DNA from: JAWOLE01 sp963815655
GTDB taxonomy: Bacteria; Acidobacteriota; Thermoanaerobaculia; UBA5066; Gp7-AA6
DNA length: 64,000 bases
Direction of reading: 5' to 3'
Assembly: GCA_963815655.1 (NCBI GenBank)
Contig: CAWFHK010000001.1
Coordinates: forward strand, 4,340,001 to 4,404,000
In this document: positions 62,100 to 64,000 of the stretch, in pieces
Layout: every line of letters starts with the position of its first letter
Numbering within the stretch: the first letter of the stretch is position 1
Translations under genes and position numbers: made by a program
The notes under the pieces: generated by a model
Told to the model about the DNA's origin: nothing
Database searches by the model: none
What the model saw: the letters and a program-made list of their open reading frames with translations, nothing else

Positions 62100-64000
62100 C
62101 GAGCGCCGCGGAGAGCTCGGCGGGCGTGGAGGAGGGGGCCCGGCAGGCGAAGTTCCGGCAGACGTAGGCGAGCGCCCGCCCGTCCCGTGACTTTCGCGAT
62201 TGGACCAGCGGCGAGAGAGCGGCGAGGCTGTCCGCCGCGTCGGCGTGCGCGAGAACCCGGTTCAGGCCGGGGCGGGCGAAGACGGTCCGGCGGAGCGATT
62301 CGAAGTCCGGCTGGCCGGGCTCTCCGGCGAGCACGATCTCCGCCGCGGTGTCGCTGCGGTAGTCGAGGGCGCAGAGCAGCCGCGGCAGCGCCGTGCCCGC
62401 CTTCACGAGCGGATTCGAGAAGAGGGAGAAGAGATCCTCCGCCCGGTCGCGGTAGCGCTCGTTGCCGGTGAAGGAGAAGAGCCGGAGGAGGTTCATGGCC
62501 GCGACAGAGTTGGAGGACGGGGTCGCGCCGTCGAAGATCTCCCGCGGGTGGAAGAGGAGGCCGTCGTGCTCCCGCGACGACAGGGAATAGCCGCCGGCGG
62601 GATCGAAAAACCGCTCGTCGAGGCCCTTCTGCAGATCGAGCGCCGCCCGAAAGTAGTCCGGCTCGAAGGTCGCCTCATAGAGGTCGAGGAAGGCTTCGAT
62701 CGCGTTCGCGTAGTCGGAGGCGAAGCCGGCGATCCCCGCCGTCCCGTCCTTCTCGCGGTGGAGCAGGGCCCCTTCCCGGCGGCAGTTGCGCAGGATCCGG
62801 TCGGCGGCCCCCCGCGCCGCCGCTTCGTAGCGCGGCTCCGAGAGAACGCGGCCCCCGAGCGCGAAGGCGGAGACCGCGAGCGCGGTCCAGTCGGTCAGCA
62901 GCTTCTCGTCGCGCCCGGGCCAGACCCGGCGCGACCGAGCCGCGGACATCCGGCCGCGCGCGCCGGCGAGGAGCGCGGCGATCTCGCCCTCGGATCGCCC
63001 GAACCGATCCGCCAGGTCCGGCACGGAGGCGGCGATGGAGAGCACCGTCTGCCCGTCCTCGAAGTTTCCGGCCTCCGTCACGCCGAATCGCGCCGCGACG
63101 ACCGGGGCGGCGTCCGTTCCGACCGCGGCCTCGAGCGTCTCGGGGTCCCAGACGTAGAAGACGCCCTCGCGCCCCTCCGAGTCCGCGTCCTGCGCGGCGA
63201 AGAAGCCTCCCGACGCGGGCGTCATTTCGGCGAGGAGATAGTCGAGCGTCTCTCGGGCGACGCGGGCGTCGTCCGGATTCCCGAAGGCGCGGAAGGCGAG
63301 GAGGTACACCCGCGCGAGCAGCGCGTTGTCGTAGAGCATCTTTTCGAAGTGCGGCACGAGCCATCGCTCGTCGGTGGAGTAGCGGTGGAATCCTCCTCCC
63401 ACATGGTCGTAGAGGCCGCCGGCTGCCATCTTCGCGAGCGTCGTCTCCGCCATCCCGCGCGCGGAGGGCTCTCCCGTGCGAAGGTGATAGCGGATCAGGA
63501 ACTCGAGGCGCATCGCCGGCGGGAACTTCGGCGCCCCGCCGAAGCCGCCGTTTCTCGGGTCGAACTGCGCCGCGAGGGATCGCGCGGCCGCTTCGAGGAT
63601 CTCCGGTCCGACCGGCGCCGCGCCGGCAACGGGCTTCGCGCCCTCCTCCATGTGCGCCAGGAGGTCCGCCGCGGAATTCTCGAGCTCGCCGCGCCGCGTC
63701 TTCCAGGCCTGCGCGACCGCGTTCAGGAGGGTCACGAATCCGGGCCGGCCGTAGCGGTCCTCGGGAGGGAAGTAGGTCCCGCCGTAGAAAGGCTTCCGGT
63801 CGGGCGTCAGGAACAAGGACAGGGGCCATCCGCCCGATCCGGTCATGGTCTGCACGGCGGCCATGTAGATGTCGTCCACGTCGGGGCGCTCTTCCCGGTC
63901 CACCTTGATGGAGACGAAGTGGCGGTTCAGGACTTCGGCGACGCTCTCCTTCTCGAAGGACTCGTGCTCCATGACGTGGCACCAGTGGCACGTCGAGTAG
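62092..64000 (-). CDS. DUF255/YyaL (SPATA20-like) thioredoxin-domain protein, partial at window end
   Basis: The frame is open to the window edge, so the N-terminus is missing. Visible motifs: the redox-like CHWC with STCHWCHVMEHESFE, VDREERPDVDDIYM, GSGGWPLSLFLTPD and GGTYFPPED. A long alpha/alpha-barrel resembling N-acylglucosamine-2-epimerase folds follows. The family (YyaL in Bacillus, SPATA20 in animals) is conserved but its reaction is unknown. First gene of a short minus-strand unit with the Cys-rich membrane protein. Confidence 0.9.
   Translation of the reverse strand, partial: YSTCHWCHVMEHESFEKESVAEVLNRHFVSIKVDREERPDVDDIYMAAVQTMTGSGGWPLSLFLTPDRKPFYGGTYFPPEDRYGRPGFVTLLNAVAQAWKTRRGELENSAADLLAHMEEGAKPVAGAAPVGPEILEAAARSLAAQFDPRNGGFGGAPKFPPAMRLEFLIRYHLRTGEPSARGMAETTLAKMAAGGLYDHVGGGFHRYSTDERWLVPHFEKMLYDNALLARVYLLAFRAFGNPDDARVARETLDYLLAEMTPASGGFFAAQDADSEGREGVFYVWDPETLEAAVGTDAAPVVAARFGVTEAGNFEDGQTVLSIAASVPDLADRFGRSEGEIAALLAGARGRMSAARSRRVWPGRDEKLLTDWTALAVSAFALGGRVLSEPRYEAAARGAADRILRNCRREGALLHREKDGTAGIAGFASDYANAIEAFLDLYEATFEPDYFRAALDLQKGLDERFFDPAGGYSLSSREHDGLLFHPREIFDGATPSSNSVAAMNLLRLFSFTGNERYRDRAEDLFSLFSNPLVKAGTALPRLLCALDYRSDTAAEIVLAGEPGQPDFESLRRTVFARPGLNRVLAHADAADSLAALSPLVQSRKSRDGRALAYVCRNFACRAPSSTPAELSAALDG

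Overview
The window is a GC-rich, densely packed stretch of a Gram-negative (diderm) chromosome. An LptD-type outer-membrane protein, a large TonB-dependent receptor with an N-terminal carboxypeptidase-regulatory-like domain, a GWxTD-domain protein, an MXAN_5187-like protein and a type IV pilus cluster together suggest an Acidobacteriota-like bacterium (inference; no rRNA gene is present to confirm it). Many genes overlap by ATGA, GTGA or TTGA junctions. I saw no tRNA, rRNA or CRISPR array.

Layout. 1-7.7 kb: membrane glycosyltransferases, a GT2-methyltransferase fusion, a YfhO-like protein and an M20 peptidase. 7.8-26.4 kb: type IV pili. This holds pilA behind a sigma-54 promoter, a second YfhO-like protein, prepilin peptidase, a GT-C protein, a PilS-like kinase, four minor pilin genes (FimT/GspH, PilV, PilW, PilX types), a giant PilY1-like adhesin split by one apparent frameshift, an FxLYD protein and a PilR-like sigma-54 activator. 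26.5-32.8 kb: selA, an MXAN_5187-like gene, a TPR protein, a TldE/TldD pair and a DUF507 gene. 32.9-37 kb: an acyl-CoA carboxylase operon (beta subunit, biotin carboxylase, biotin carrier) interrupted by a four-helix-bundle (IVP/S23-type) gene. 37-45.8 kb: a TonB-dependent receptor with its own sigma-54 promoter, a GWxTD protein, and two paralogous DsbA-like proteins around a phosphodiesterase-TPR lipoprotein. 45.8-53.8 kb: mltG-ruvX, thiolase, a methyltransferase, CoA-transferase A/B and lptD. 54.4-60.6 kb: rmlA, rmlB, rmlD, a prenol kinase-DUF92 fusion, a UbiA prenyltransferase and an unknown gene. 60.6-64 kb (minus strand): a histone-deacetylase-like enzyme, a small Cys-rich membrane protein and the DUF255/YyaL family gene running off the window.

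The most unusual signal lies between the genes. At least sixteen gene boundaries carry arrays of a degenerate 7-bp repeat. Most form two inverted arms around a short spacer, and the same heptamer family recurs at distant loci. In one locus the two arms enclose exactly the four-helix-bundle gene inside the carboxylase operon. In another they enclose a 473-bp element with terminal inverted repeats and a perfect 8-bp target-site duplication, and the reconstructed empty site resembles an intact heptamer palindrome about 2.7 kb away. This looks like a dispersed, probably mobile repeat family that I cannot match to a described element. A second interspersed element, with TGTCAT ends, is present twice.

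The pilus genes suggest one regulon: a membrane kinase and a sigma-54 activator bracket the minor pilin operon, and good -24/-12 promoters precede both pilA and the TonB-dependent receptor. The carboxylase, thiolase and CoA-transferase genes point to short-chain acyl-CoA and acetoacetate metabolism. The glycosyltransferases and rml genes point to surface polysaccharide or glycoprotein decoration.
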